Positions 42,526 to 55,634 are shown, counted from the stretch's first letter. The stretch: 64,000 nt of DNA from Acridotheres tristis (GCA_037013685.1 CM072891.1:12934501-12998500), one strand, 5' to 3'. Numbers and translations: made by a program. Notes: generated by a model from the letters alone, not told the origin.

Positions 42526-42588
42526 CATTTCCCTTGGGGAAATGTGCTTTGGGGAAATGCTGATGCTGGTGCATTTCCTCAAAGCACA
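42526..42588. repeat. Two adjacent hairpins sharing the CATTTCCC/GGGAAATG motif
   Basis: First stem: CATTTCCC (42526-42533), loop TTG, GGGAAATG (42537-42544). Second stem: TGTGCTTTGGGGAAATG (42543-42559), 12-base loop, CATTTCCTCAAAGCACA (42572-42588). The second has 17 pairs with 16 Watson-Crick and one G-T wobble. The same GGGGAAATG unit is used twice and its complement twice, so the sequence can fold in alternative ways. This is one of the strongest local stems in the window. No known family is recognised. Confidence 0.85.
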
Positions 42589-42752
42589 GTGGGAAGGACA
42601 CTGCTGTGTTGCTCAGCACTGCTTTATTGAAGTGCCACGTGCTCTTTACAATGTCATGGACCCCTCTGTGCCAATGGGAATTTCTCCTGCTATGAGCCAT
42701 TAATACCGAGGTCACCATCTGCTTCTTTCTGCTTCTGGGTGCAGGCAAGGAC

Positions 42753-42798
42753 TGTCTCTCTCTTTTTTTCTTTTCTTTTTTTTTTTTTTTTGGTTTTT
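42753..42798. repeat. Pyrimidine / poly-T tract
   Basis: CTCTCTCTTTTTTT is followed by a T16 run (42776-42791) and GGTTTTT. Simple repeat; it could be the antisense A-tail of a decayed retroposon. Confidence 0.75.
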
Positions 42799-44777
42799 CA
42801 CATGGTCTGCAGCCAATGTTTGCGTTTTAAGATCTTTAGTAAAGGAAGAGAAAGAAGTGCATCAAATGAATAATAATCCTAGAGGCTTTTTGTGCATTAG
42901 TTACACAGGAAAAGCTGTCAGACTGCAATTGTGAAACCCGTAGTGGTTTATAATGTTTGAAAAGGTGGCAGCCCAGACTCTTCTTCTGTATTATGACTCT
43001 GTGAATGTGCTGATGTTGTTTCACACACTAAAGTATGCTCTCAAAATTTTAGTCCTGGCACTTATGTAGTATCTTCTACAAAATAAGACATAATGCTGCT
43101 TTCTGATATGAAATTATTTTTCTCTGTATGGGCATTTGCACTCTTCTTGCAGAGTTTAAAGCACAACCATTTTTATTTTCTCATGTTGCATCTTATTTGT
43201 CCAGGAACACTAATTACAGAGATACAGAGCAGTAGAGAATTTGAGCCAAAATGTCAGTGATGGTCATCAGCTTGGAGAAACATGCAGTCTCCATTAAAGT
43301 ATCATTAACCTTTGGATGAATCCAGGACCAAAAGCTCTCAGATGGATATTAGCAGGGAGTTTGCAAAATGAAATGCTGGAAAGATGAGCAAAGAACCAGT
43401 GCAGTGCATTGATCAAGCTAATTTTCAGGGCATTTAGTAGAGCAGTGTTGTAAGGGAATAATGGACACTTTTATTGGTAAACTGAGCACTTTTAGTATAG
43501 CTAATGAGACACAATAAACATGCAGGCTCCTCATACAGTTTTTCTTACCACTTTTCAGACTAAGTTGGCAGCATAACATCTTTCTTCTATATTGTAATAC
43601 AATGTTTAATTTCAGTTTGAGCACTGCTTTGAGATACATTTTGCATGAAAGATCTTTCACAGAATAACATTGCTGTATGTTTGCACTGTCAGATACAAGA
43701 AGCAAATGGAGACACAGGAGATATATCACAGAGGTTGTTTGAGGTGAGAGCTGAATAAGGTACAGAGCAGATCCAGTATTCAGTCACTTGAATGAAAGGA
43801 ACACTTGAATGCCTGGGACAAAAACAGTGGAAGTGTGTTTTTGTTTGAGTGCTGTGAGTTGCACCCCCAGTGCTAACTTAATCTTTCCTACTGCAGTTTC
43901 TGCTTGTTTAAAGAACTGTCTAGTTGAAGTTTTAATGTGTCCCCTACTTCTTTTCAGATGAATGTTTATTGACTTGTTACAGGAATTTTACAAGTAAAAG
44001 CAATGTTGGGGATTATTTGCTTTTTTTTCATCATGTTCTAAAACTGCCTAAGTGATCAACAAAGAAATTTTGATACTTCAGCTGACATTTAGCTTTTGAA
44101 TACTGACATGAAAAAACCAAATATTTCGTCTAATGACTTGTCTGGGAATCCCATATAAATAAAGCTTCAATGTAGTCTGTTTGCTTATTTGTTTAGACAG
44201 ATGAAACTGAGGAGTTTAAACAACATGCCAAGGGTCCCCCAAATCTGACTATTTTTATCATCTTCCAGATGTCAGTTTCATAAGTTTAGTGCCTGTTCAT
44301 TGCAGGCTGAGGTCAAGAGAAGGGTTTTTCAGTGGTATCAGACAAAGCTGCAGTATGCCTTTTGTGACAGCAGAAATTCAGTGTAAGATGAATGCAGCAC
44401 AGAATACTAAGGCTCAGTATGCCCCAGTTTTGTGGCTGACTGGAAAGCAGGGCTGTTCCAAGCTGAAGGTAGAGCAGTGGGGGTTTGCCCTGGTATAAAA
44501 GTCGGGTTCTTGTTTGTCTGCCAAGTGCCAGCTATCCCCAGGAAGGGGAGCACCCTTAGAGACTGTTACAAGTCACCAATATTGAAACACTTCTACACTG
44601 TACTATATTCCTTTCAGATACAGGAACTAACATGCAGATGATGGAAAAATGTAGCCTCTGTTGCATATTCCTACTTGATGTCTCTGAGAAGTCGAGCGAT
44701 AGCTTTTCACTCATTGCCATTTTCTATGCTAATTCTGATAGGAGTAGTATTAATATTGGGACTGACGTTTTTATATT

Positions 44778-45205
44778 TCATAGAATTACAGAATGGTGAT
44801 TTTGGAAGGGTCCTCTGAAATCATCTGACCCAACCCCCTACTCGAGCAGATTTGCCTAGAGACAGTTGTTCAGGGACAATTCCAGGAGGCTTTTCAACGT
44901 GTCCAGGGATGGTGACTCCACAGCCCCTGAGTAACCTGTGCCAGTGTGCTCACCCTCACAGGAAAAAAATGGGGTTTTTTTCTGAAAAAACAGGCAGGAT
45001 CCCCTGTGTCTCAATTTGTGCCCATTTCCCCCTATGCTGTCAAGATGCTTGAAGATGTCAGGTTGTTTTGCCCCAGCATTGACCACTGGGGTACACCACT
45101 GGCTACTGGCCTCAAACTCAACTTGGTGCCACTGATCACCCTCTGGGTCCCTCCACCCAGACAGCTTTCAGTCCAGTCAGTTCTGCTTCACCTCAACTTG
45201 CTTCA
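44778..45205 (-). mobile_element. CR1 LINE 3' region, antisense, internally deleted
   Basis: The left edge TCATAGAATTACAGAATGG is the reverse complement of the CR1 3' terminus. It is followed by 'GAAGGGTCCTCTGAAATCAT', 'CTGACCCAACCCCCT', 'CCAGGGATGGTGACTCCACA' and 'CCTGTGCCAGTGTGCTCACC', all characteristic of antisense CR1. From about 45065 the sequence jumps to an RT-region piece (CATTGACCACTGGGGTACAC, then 'CCACTGATCACCCTCTGGGT' and 'CAGTCCAGTCAGTT'). The stretch in between is deleted relative to a full element. The minus-strand reading around 44880-44930 gives the CR1 C-terminal pattern '..AVESPSLDTLKSLLE..'. It is an old, inactive copy. Confidence 0.88.
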
Positions 45206-46100
45206 GATTTTCTTCATACTGAGGATAGTTTATCACTCAGATCTAAGTGGAGCTGAAGCAATCATATATCGAGAGAAACAGTTTGGTCTTAATATATTTA
45301 ATTTTAGATTGCAGTGGTTTGGTAATGCAAATGAATGTTCAGATCTGTCACCATCCTTTTGTCCAAAATCCTGACGGAGTTTTCTTTTAGATAACTGCTG
45401 ATAGGATATAAAATACTGTTGCTTCATATTTGATTTTCTTCCTTCACCTGACTGTTTCACTACAGCCTAGTGTTATATTTAATTACCTTTTCTGTTTGCT
45501 GCAGGAATAGAGAAAGAGAAAGTACTTGTAGACCACCAAGCTGATATTTGCATTACCACCTGGCTTCAGCTACTCATTTTTTTCTTGGCTTCCCTAGCAG
45601 TTCATGCTAGATATAGACAGCTGGATACTTTGAGGTGTCCCCAAATCACTGAATTTTGACTATTTAGCAGTTTTCAGAAAACAGTTATCTCTTCACTGAT
45701 AACTTGTGTTCAGAATAGTGCCCTCTTGCTAATTCCAGAAGTATTGGACTAACTCCTGTATTTGTTGGTAGATTGTGTGTTCTTCATCTGAACTTTCAAG
45801 TTTTTGCATCAGCTATCTTGTAATATGGAAGTGTGACTATGAACTTTTTCAAACAAAATCTGAAACCCCCAGTGTCTGGTACTTATGCTTTTCAAATTAA
45901 CAGAGACTTCTGATGATGGAATTCTAGTCAGGTAATTTTCAGTCTCTAAAATGAAGTTTTTAAATTGACATAAGGCGTCTCTAAAATAGAAATGTTATTT
46001 GGTCTTTGGAAGAGATTAAAGAGTAGTTGTGTAGTTTTATTCTGCTCCTAAACCTTTCATTTTCAGTGTCCTTTTATCTGTGTCTTGATGTGACAGATAT

Positions 46101-46125
46101 TGTCAAATACTGAGAGTATTTGACA
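46101..46125. repeat. Perfect 11-bp hairpin followed by T run
   Basis: TGTCAAATACT (46101-46111), loop GAG, AGTATTTGACA (46115-46125) is a perfect stem, followed two bases later by a T-rich run (CTTTTTTTCC). It looks like a bacterial terminator. In a vertebrate nuclear context that reading has no support, though a T run can end Pol III transcription. Confidence 0.75.
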
Positions 46126-49100
46126 CCTTTTTTTCCTGAGAAGTCGCTTTTATTTTTATTTGTTTCCCTTACCCTCAGTATTTCTGACCAGAGCACAGAA
46201 GAGCTTGCTTGGCATTGCAAGCCACAAAAATTCAAGTTTCATCAAAATATCAAAGTTTCTTGGTGCAGCATCAGCTCTTTCAATCCTTCGAATTTTGTCT
46301 ACAACTTATATCTCAATCACTAGACTGTTCAGGGTGTATTCTTAAGCCTTTTCATGTTGGACAGTCAATGGAAATATCACAATTACCATGACATTACTTA
46401 TTTTTAAACCAACATTTTGTCAAGAAAAAATCCCTTTGAGCTGCTCATTTAACTTGTTGGTTGTCATGCCTCTTGTCCCAGGAGAAACCATCCCTGGCTG
46501 ATTGTGTTGTGTTGTGACATTGACAGCTTTTTGCTGCAGAGAATCTTCACATATTTTCCCCAGGTAAAGAGACAGCAATATGATGTAATTTTAGCTGTTT
46601 TGGGGAACGGTCACAGTAAGAAAGGCAAACATAAAAAAAGTACAGCTGTGGGGCTCACAGGACTAACAGGTATCTGTGTGGCACCTGTATTCTATTCCTG
46701 GCTCTGTCATTGCCTGGTGCTGTTGTGAGCTAGTAAATTAACCTTGTTCTGTGACTGCAACACTATTTATTAAGTGGGAATGATAATGCTTAGCACCACA
46801 ACGGGGCAGTGTAATTCTTTGCTAATTAATATTTATTAAGTGCCAGATTCTCCATAACTCTGCACCTTTGCAGTCATTTACATCTCTGCAAAATGAAGAC
46901 AAAGTGGCTGAAAAGTGCTGTTGTATTGTACACCTACTCCTTGCCAGTGTGAAGGGTAGTACCAAGATTGCAGCAATGGAGGATCTGTCTCCAATAATTT
47001 TTGAGTTACTTTTGCCTGTAGGCATAGACCTACTAATTCAAGATTGGAAGCATCCCTAACACATATATCCACAGTTCCCCTTCTTAGAATATGGCACAGA
47101 GCAAAGTTACTATGATTTTATTTAATGTACAAACTTACAGGACACTACTTCACAGCTTGCTGTTAATGTGCATATTCTTAGATCCTAAGGTAGTTTTTCT
47201 GCCAGTGAAGAAAGATGAAAGTATGCTATTTAGTGTGGCAGTGTAAAAATTAATACCCCACCTGAACCTTGCAATAACTCCTTCGTACCTTCAGGTATTT
47301 TGATAAACTTAGCGATCACATTTTAAAAATTTGGCTGGAATATAGTAACAGGTGTTTTAAATATGATAAGGAATGCAGGAGTTTGAAAGAAACAAAAGAA
47401 TTTAAAACTTTTGGCTCTTAGTCCTTTGCCTGCTTTCTTTATATATGAAAGAAGGCTTTGGTTGTGAGCTTATTTTCCTTCTTTCCTTCAGTAATATTTT
47501 CCTTCTTTCAGTTGTCCCCAGCAGGTGAATAGAATCACTGCTCTGTCATGGTTCTTGGTTAGGCTGCCCAGAAGACTGCAAGACGAGCTGCCACCTTAAT
47601 TAATTGATGAAAATGAACAAAGAAAACAGGTAACAGGAAAACTATCAGGCTAGCAGAGAAAATGGGTGTAAGGGGGGGATGTTTTCATTTGGCAAGATCT
47701 TTGCAGAATCTTTTTGGCAGGCTGATACTAATCAATGTCTGTTTGCCATGCCTGGCCCAGCTTTTCTTTCAGCTAAATATAAAGCTTCTTTTGAAATCTG
47801 ACTGCATGACATATTCTAGGCTATGAGAAAATGAATGAGGAGTGCCAGCAGTTTTGGAATTAAGAAAAGAAAATATGTTACTTACTAGATTTTGCATTTA
47901 CTGTTCTCGTCGGCTGAAGGCAGAGGATTATTGCAGCTTTATTCCTGCTCAGTTCAGGTTTCATTTGAAAAATTATGGAAATAAGACATTTTGTTCATTT
48001 TCTGTCCACTTGTCCTCAACACTTTGCTTTGCATAAAGCAGTGGCCAGAATCATGTATATGTTAATCACAAAATTGCTTTAGTGCACATTCTTATTGCCT
48101 CTTTGATTATGGGCCTGTCACCAAGAGCTGAGCTGTTCAGAATACTTCCTGATTAATCATGTTCTCATCAAACACTTCACTTGCAGAGTATCAGATAATG
48201 ATCCTCCTCACAGAGAGTTAAAGGTTTTCCAATAAATAGAAACTGTGGCTGTTGAGAGCTCCAGACAGTGTGCTATCCAATAATTAAAGTGATGGGAAAC
48301 TATTCTGTCTGTGCTTGTCTCTAGAAGATTAGCACATTAAAATATACACTTTTATGATTCCAAGCAAAAAACTAGGGTAAGAGAAACACCAGATGAGGTG
48401 ATATGAAGTAAGCATGAGCATGATCAGCAAGTATGAATCTATATTAAATGAATGCCCTACCTTGCAGGCTCCATGACAATCCTCCATCTGCTCTTATTGC
48501 ACAAACAGAAATGTGTTTTGTTTTGGCATCTGTTTGTGTTTGTGTTTGCTCATAGAGAGTATCATGTAGCTGAAACAGTCCAACTCATCCTGTCATAAAT
48601 ATGAGGACAGAGACCTTTATCCTGTTCAGTCTGTCTGCTCTAGCCACTGCAATGTGTGCTCTAGTTCCTTGTCCAGTCTGTAGCTCAAGAAACAGGATTT
48701 TCCCTGGAGAGTCCTCTATAGTCTGACACTGTGGGTAATAGGTATTTTATATTACAGATTGAAATGGACCAGCTAGAAAATAGCTCTCGATATTCTTTAG
48801 TACAGAAAGTACAGCAGATTCCAGAAGGCAAAATTGAATGAATTAGAGAGGCAGGAGGGGAAATCTGCTTTCATGCCTTGTCTGCTACATAAGTATTTTG
48901 AAGGTTCAAATATTTTTGTTGTATATCTTCCGTGATTTTTACCCTCTGCAAGGCTGCAAGATGAAGGGGCATAAAAGATCTGGGACTTCCCATTTCTGTG
49001 ATGTGATGATGGGTACAGGACACATTATATTTTTATGTACACTACATGCTTATAATATGTACATTATAAATGCATATTGTATTTTGGAAAGATACCAGAT

Positions 49101-52100
49101 CAGTGCTTAAAATAGTGACCACTTAAAGATAAGTCAGTAATCAGGAAATATAAGTAATTTCAGTAGTTTGTTACGTTTTTTAGGTCTTGAGCAGAGTGAG
49201 ATATACCTCATCAAAAGATAGGGTTTATCAGGTAGCTAAGTTACCAAGAAAGTGGTTTACCAAGATACCACATACTGCCAGATTTCAGTACTATTTACGA
49301 GTTTGCTCTAAGCCCATGGCAATCATATAGTAAATTTGATTTAGTTTAGTCAGCATTGAAAGAATTTTAAACTGGATCAGATTCCTCATATTGAGGGCAG
49401 AATAAGGGTAAATACACAGACTGTGGTTCAGATGAGCCGTGGTAACCTGTCAGACCCCAGTAAGGTGACTGTTTGCCTTATTCCTTTTTCTGTTCCAAGC
49501 TGCAGACCACAAAGAACAGAGAAGTGCTTTAATACAATAGCTGATGTAAAGATCCTGAGTGTCAGGAGACCTTCATTTAGTCTCTGCTTTTCCACTGACT
49601 TGAAACATGACACTGAAAAAAATCTTTACAGACCCCACACCTGAGCTCCTCCAAATTCTGGTAGTGCATAATAATTCTCATCTGCTCTTGTATGACGTTT
49701 TTATATCCTCTGATTAAAGGTTGAATAAAAAGTGTACCCTTCCATAAAGACAAATTAAGTCAGGCTTTGTTATGTATTAGATTTTTATGAATAGGTCCCT
49801 TAACAGAGAAAAACTCTCTATGTTATCAAATAACTGACTAAATGTAAAATTCTTTTTAATTGCGGCTTAAGGGCAGCTAACACCAGATACCCCTTTAATC
49901 AAATGAGAGAAAACTATTAATGAGGGTGAAACTGAGTCCTATATGTCCAGGCAGCGTGAGACTTACACACTGAGTGAATTCTGTTGGGATTTAATTTTTT
50001 GCAGCACAGTGACTTCCTGAAAGGATGGTGAATCATTCCCTGCATGTTTCCTTGGCCAAATCTAAGAGTCACAGGGTTGGTAACCTGTTCTGCTCCAGGC
50101 ATGGTGTTAGTCAGAGCTGATATTCCTCCATGTTAATCTGGGAAATGGCACAAAACTGCTTCTCTCTAATCCTTTCTGGGGGAGGTAGAAATCATGCCTG
50201 TCATTTGTTTCTGTTCTCATAGGGCATGCAAAGGGAAATCTGGCCTGTTTCTTTAAATGTACATCCTCCAATATGTTTTCCTGAGGGAATGAAGGCTGCA
50301 GATCTGTGCCTGGCAGTCTGAGCAGAAAATGGTAGTTCTGTGATAAGTAGGTTTCCTATTCTTTGGGCAGCAGTTGCAGTGTCCTAGGATGATTGCTAAA
50401 AACCCTGTGATTTCTGCACTGGTGAGATGAAGTGAGCTCTTACTTGTACTTGTGGACTGTTGGCCCTGGATTTCCTCTGGTACAGTTAGCACAGTCCCTG
50501 AGCATCTCACAGGTAGGGACAGAGACTTGGAATATGGTCCAGTGTAGAACTAGGAAAGGGAGTGGCTTAGATGCATCGGTGGGATAAGGTTCTGGAAGAA
50601 TCTGGAAAGAAATGAAAGAAGGGGCAACAAAATGAGAACTCAGAGGCAAACATTTAATTCAGAAATTATCATTGGAAGGAGCATTAATTGAAACAAGTCA
50701 TATGCTTTCTCTTAAATATTCCCAAATTTCAATCCAATTGCTGTAATTTGGAATTTAGCATTTAAACTATACTAACACATTTCAATCCATTTTGTGACAA
50801 TTCACTTAAGTCCTTATACGTACAGTTGCAATTAAGTTTAATCCGAACCTCAGCAAAATCATAATTTAGCAAGTTTCTGCAGTCTGGCCATAACTGTAGA
50901 AATGAAGAAAATATTATTTCAGCTGCTACCTTTGAGGTTGGAATGGACTGAGCGAGTTTCCCAAATTTTAAGAAATAAAGAGAATTAAGAATTGGAGGTA
51001 GAACTAGATCAGTTCCTGCAAGTCTCATTAGTTCCTACCAGCCTCATTCAGCTTGTTACTGAGTCTCTCAGTATTCTACAATGAGCTGCTTCAGGGAGTT
51101 CAACTCATTAGGAAAAAATCAAAGAGTTCAGATTTCCTCTTCAGAATATAACTATTTTACAAACAGAGGATTGAGTGATCAGTGCTTGCAAGTGGGAGAG
51201 AACATAAGTGAGGGGGGAGGAGACCCAGCTCCTCTTAGCTGTCACACTAAATTTGGGTTCCTCAGTCAAATCATAAAACCACCAGTAGCCAAATGAAGTT
51301 ACTGCAATTTTATTCATTGAAGGCAAAGTAAGAAGTATTTCAAGCCAAATGCACACCAGTGCATGAAATTATTTTGAAGTGTTACCTCCTTCGATGAATT
51401 TTCTAGATAAGAATTACACTTATGCCAAAATATTGTCATCAGGACTTTGTTTTAATTTACCTTTGAATCGAGTCATTATGGCATAAAGTCCTGTGTTCAT
51501 GGTTCAGCTTTTCCACTGGTTTTTTTTTCATGCATTGTAAAAAAAAATTATTATTAGAATTATTATTCTAGTGAAACAAAACCTTTAGTAAAAAGCTGCT
51601 TCAGGATAAAATGAGCTTTGAAGGGACACAGTGTTGCAGTGGCATGATAGCACATATGTTTGATAGGGAGAAGAACAGGTAATTTCAAATTATTTAAACC
51701 AAATAAGATGGAAGGGGTTGGTTGATTTATTAATAACATGTATTTAAAGGACAATGTGTGTGAAATACATAATGTGAATAATTTGAACTACACATTCAGA
51801 AGCTGTGTCAATGGTACAACACACTATCAGCCACTTTTAGATGTTAATCTCTGCCTCTGTGTGGACCCTGCCCCTTGCAGCACCTCTCTGATGTCCACGC
51901 TTGGGAAAACACCTCTGGGTTCATGTACATAGACCCCACATGGGGATTTCATACTCACAATTTATACAGAAACCATTAGAGAAAAAATGACCCATCAGAA
52001 GGGGCAATCTGACAGTTAGAATCTTTCTGCATCACAACAAAAAGGCAAACCACCATCCAAAGTTCTAGAAATATTAAATAATTTGTTGTATTTTAAAAAT

Positions 52101-53206
52101 TTCAATATTTTCATATTTTAATTACTTTTATACGTTGGTAATTTGTTCTTGAAAGTAGTGGTATGTTTCCTATGTGTCTATGGAAATGATATCCTCATTG
52201 ATAATAGCAATTGCATAAACCATATTCCACCTGATGATTCATAATTGTTATTCTAAGTCATGAAAGCAAAATGCTCATGAAAGGTAATTGCTGTATCTTA
52301 ATTTTAAACCAAAAAGTCTAGGGAGCTCTACAGATTAGTACTTCATTCTAGGAGAAAGTTTTGAGATATTCTATTTGGGACTCAAAAGGTGGTTAAAATT
52401 TTGCAGTTTCCTTTAAAGAAGAATTATAATAATAGTAAATATCCTTTGCTATCACATTATGCATTTCTCTGGATGCAGCATAAAACCCAGTAAACATTGT
52501 ATTTAAAATGAACTTTCTTGTGTGTATTCCTTTAGACATCTGCTTCAAGATTTTCATCTGCACCTGACCATGAAGTTCTGGTTTTGCTGTGGTACCTGGT
52601 TTTCCTTGGTGGCAGATTGTTCACATTTCCTCTTGTAAAAATGCTTCAGAAGAATAAGAGTCCTGAAAGTGGTACTGGGCCTTTCAATCTTAATGTTCCA
52701 TCTCAAGGGAGATGAAGAAATCGTGCAGTGCTGTGGTGATAGCAAGATATTAGCATGAGGCCAAGGCTGGAAAATAATTATCACCTTTAACTCTGTTGCA
52801 TCTTGCATGTGGATTTGTTAATGCACCTAAGAGCATTTAAGTCAATGCTGCTTGTGTAGGAACCCCAGATGAAAAGAAACTTGGCCCTAAAGCCTCTTCA
52901 TACTCACCTTTAGTCACTGTTGATTTTTTCCACTTCATATATTTTTTTTACTTTTGATTCTTTAGTAACTTAAATGAGTTACTATTTTTTTTTTCCATTT
53001 AATTATTCATTCATGTAACGTATGGTGTGTTAGGGAACACATGGTCAGTAATTTCACTGCAACAGGAGCAGGGCAAGTCTGAACTCCTGAACTGGGAAGG
53101 CAGCAGAAGGATTGTAGACCTTGCTGCTTTTGTAGCACTGGGAGGATGGAGGCAGATGGCTACACTGTGTTGACTTTTTTTACTGGAACATCCCAGTGTC
53201 TATTTC

Positions 53207-53262
53207 TCTGTGAAGCAGAGATTTTCTCCTTCTTTCTGTGAAGCAGAGAATTTCTGCATTGA
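53207..53262. repeat. 28-bp partial tandem duplication
   Basis: TCTGTGAAGCAGAGA begins at 53207 and again at 53235, with similar T/C-rich continuations (ATTTTCTCC and ATTTCTGC). Two copies with a period of 28. Local slippage duplication. Confidence 0.75.
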
Positions 53263-54006
53263 ATGTTTTCCAGATTGCACAGAAGCAGAGATAACAAAAT
53301 TTCAGTCAGGATGACCTGGTAGGAAAAGCACAGGGTGGGGAAATCAGAATGTGTGAGTTCTGTTCCTTACTCTGCTATAGACACCTTAAATAACCTTCAA
53401 CAAGCCCATGAGTATTCTTTAGTATTTCTCCTTGCATAATACCTAATCTTGAAAGAAAATAAGAGCTTTATTATATTTGTCTTTGCCAACACTAAGTTCT
53501 TGTTGAAAAGAAGGTATTATAACAATGCAAAATATTAATTCTTTGACATTTTAAAAAACAATGACAAAGGTAATGTTTCTTTTTTTTGGTAGCATTATGT
53601 GTGCAAAATTAGATTGGTAGCAATGGCTGAATCGGTACCAAACTCATCAGATCTGAGTCAGCAACTTAAAATAAGATTTAATTTCCCATTTCTAGTACTC
53701 TGGATTCACTTTTATGGGGAGAAATTGATTGAGTATTTATTGAACAACACTGCAAGGAAAAATCTTTTCTTTTTTCAGCAACGAACCTTTTCTACTCTGG
53801 ATATGTAGCCAACTTTGCATTTTATTTTCAAGAGAAGCATCAACTAAGCTTGAATAATCCATACTTCTCTAGCCTGCATCTGATTAAAAATGATCAATTT
53901 ACTAGACCATTTTCCTATCTACTGTTTAATCAGTAATTGGTTTCAAGTTAAAAAAAATACTTCTGTCTAAAAAACCACATTAGTTTTCTAGTGTCTGATG
54001 GGAGAT

Positions 54007-54040
54007 GAATACTGAGGAATACTGATTATGCATATGCATA
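54007..54040. promoter_or_regulatory. Perfect MORE-type POU-dimer palindrome beside a 10-bp tandem (candidate site)
   Basis: ATGCATATGCAT at 54028-54039 is identical to the MORE sequence described for paired POU-domain (Oct) proteins. It sits within a 14-bp perfect palindrome, TATGCATATGCATA (54027-54040). Immediately upstream GAATACTGA occurs twice (54007-54015, 54017-54025). Binding in vivo cannot be read from sequence. Confidence 0.35.
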
Positions 54041-54231
54041 GAAACCTAATTCCCTAATTCCTGCTCTTCTGCAGCCATCTCTTTTTCATAGAGACATCCT
54101 TCAGAGTCATTCTTGAAGAAACAAATCCAGATGTTGTAAAGCTGTTAGGGGGCAAGACAAAGACAGCCTGATATACTTAGTGCCCTAATTGTAGTGTCTT
54201 CCCAGGCTTCTCTGGACAAACAGGCCTTTAC

Positions 54232-54251
54232 AAAAAAAAAAAAAAAAAAAA
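54232..54251. repeat. A20 homopolymer
   Basis: Twenty consecutive A follow TTTAC. It may be a retroposon tail, but no recognisable element body lies upstream. Confidence 0.8.
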
Positions 54252-55494
54252 TAGAAATTCCCCTTTTACTGTCTCACATTTGCTATATTCATAGACTTCA
54301 AAGGAAATTGGTCACAGCACCCACAGTGATAGATCTGAGAGCTCTGGCTCTTAAAGCATTAGTGGTCTGTGATGAGCAGCACAGGACAGTTATGAAGGAT
54401 GGATGGCTGATGATTTTGGTGAAGCTTTGTAAGCATTTGCTATTTATCTCTTTTTAGTGGATCTGCTTACCCATTTTTATCACTGATATAGACGTGTTGA
54501 TGGTCTGCATTTTCTGTAAGAGTAAATGTGTAATATTATAAATTATTCATTACACCTGTGTGTTTCAATCAGAAGAGGAGACAATAAACAGCAAGAAAAA
54601 ACAGCAATGAGGGCAATGAAAGCTGTGTTAGAGTCCATCCTTGTTAAGGTACTGGAAGACATGAGAGATTGCTTTAAGCTTCCCACACACATTTTCTGCT
54701 TATTTTTATTAGGAAAAAACCCTTCCCATTAAGCTGTGCATGTCATTGATCCCTTGTGGAGCAACATGAGGATTGAGCAGAGTTGACACTTTATGAATGG
54801 GACAGAGTTACACAAATGTTCCATGTCACCACCCATATTTTTTTCACTTCTAAATCTTGCTGAATGAACTCATTCCTGCAGCCAAAATATTATCTTTATT
54901 TAGTTTTGGCAGGAGTGATTTATATCAATTAAGGGCTTACTTAGATGCAAAATATGTTTTAAATATATATATAAGTAACATTGATTCATCAGGGTTTTTT
55001 ATACCAGGCTTTAATACCAGGCTAAAAACTCTTGGCTATGTTCAAGTAAGTATCTTAATTCAGGGATCATGTTCTGTCTCTGATCCTATGACTGTCATTG
55101 CTAATGCCTATATTAACATATTCATGTATCATGAGGTTACAGTCAGATCACACAATAATCTCTGGTTTTCCTTGTTAACTTTTATAATACAAGGTTATTA
55201 ACTCAGGAATTCAAATACTGCAGAATTGGTAAAAGGACAGAGTTTTGATATCTGAAGCTTTAGTAGAACAATTATACACAAGATTTAATGAAGAAATTAG
55301 GAGAAAAAGGACACTTTGTAGTCAAGGATAGACCCATCCTTTTTCTGATCTTGAAATGCTGTACTATCTTACTGCTTTATGAGATAAATTTAGTCTCAGT
55401 GACAGGCCTTGCTTCCCCAGAGTCTCATCAGCAGAATGTCTCTAAAGGGATTTGGGAGCAGAAGTCAGTTAAGTTTATAGTATGACAGGACAAT

Positions 55495-55634
55495 TTGGAC
55501 TGGAAAGAAGCACAGGGTGCTTGAGTTCCACCTCCTCCAGTCAGGGTCAGCTATGGGGCTGGACTGGGACACTGAGCTGAGCCTTGCAAACCTCAGAGGA
55601 TGGAGGCAGCACAGCCTCTCTGGGCAGCTGTGGT
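55495..55634 (-). mobile_element. CR1 LINE 3' region, antisense (left part, split by an insert)
   Basis: Antisense CR1 3' end: 'CCACCTCCTCCAGTCAGGGT', 'CAGCTATGGGGCTGGACTGG', 'GAGGATGGAGGCAGCACAGC' and 'CTCTCTGGGCAGCTGTGG' follow the order of the reverse-complemented CR1 consensus. The match stops at about 55634 and resumes near 55940 at the next CR1 phrase, so the two pieces were one copy before an insertion. Confidence 0.8.

Larger units (their letters stand above)
35661..44777. other. Intergenic DNA, no gene recognised
   Basis: About 9.1 kb between two antisense CR1 copies. It is AT-rich up to ~39.2 kb and GC-richer at 39.2-41.3 kb, where several 60-120-codon frames overlap on both strands without recognisable protein. 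Seen here: a small CCCCCTT-CAA-AAGGGGG hairpin at 38777-38793, a tandem 9-bp repeat near 38092-38110, a pyrimidine/T tract at 42753-42798 and the hairpin cluster at 42526-42588. The 39.2-41.3 kb strip may be an unrecognised old repeat. Confidence 0.55.
45206..55494. other. Intergenic DNA, no gene recognised
   Basis: About 10.3 kb with no convincing coding exon; open frames are under ~115 codons without recognisable protein. Seen here: the 11-bp hairpin at 46101-46125, a 28-bp partial tandem at 53207-53262, the POU-type palindrome at 54027-54040 and an A20 run at 54232-54251. I saw no CR1 or LTR sequence in it by eye. Confidence 0.55.

Noticed and set aside
46101..46135. Bacterial-type intrinsic terminator
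   Set aside because: The window is vertebrate nuclear DNA with spliced genes, so the hairpin plus T run has no terminator meaning for Pol II.
53207..53262. Possible CRISPR-like direct repeats
   Set aside because: Only two partial copies with no spacer structure in a eukaryotic sequence. Simple slippage duplication.
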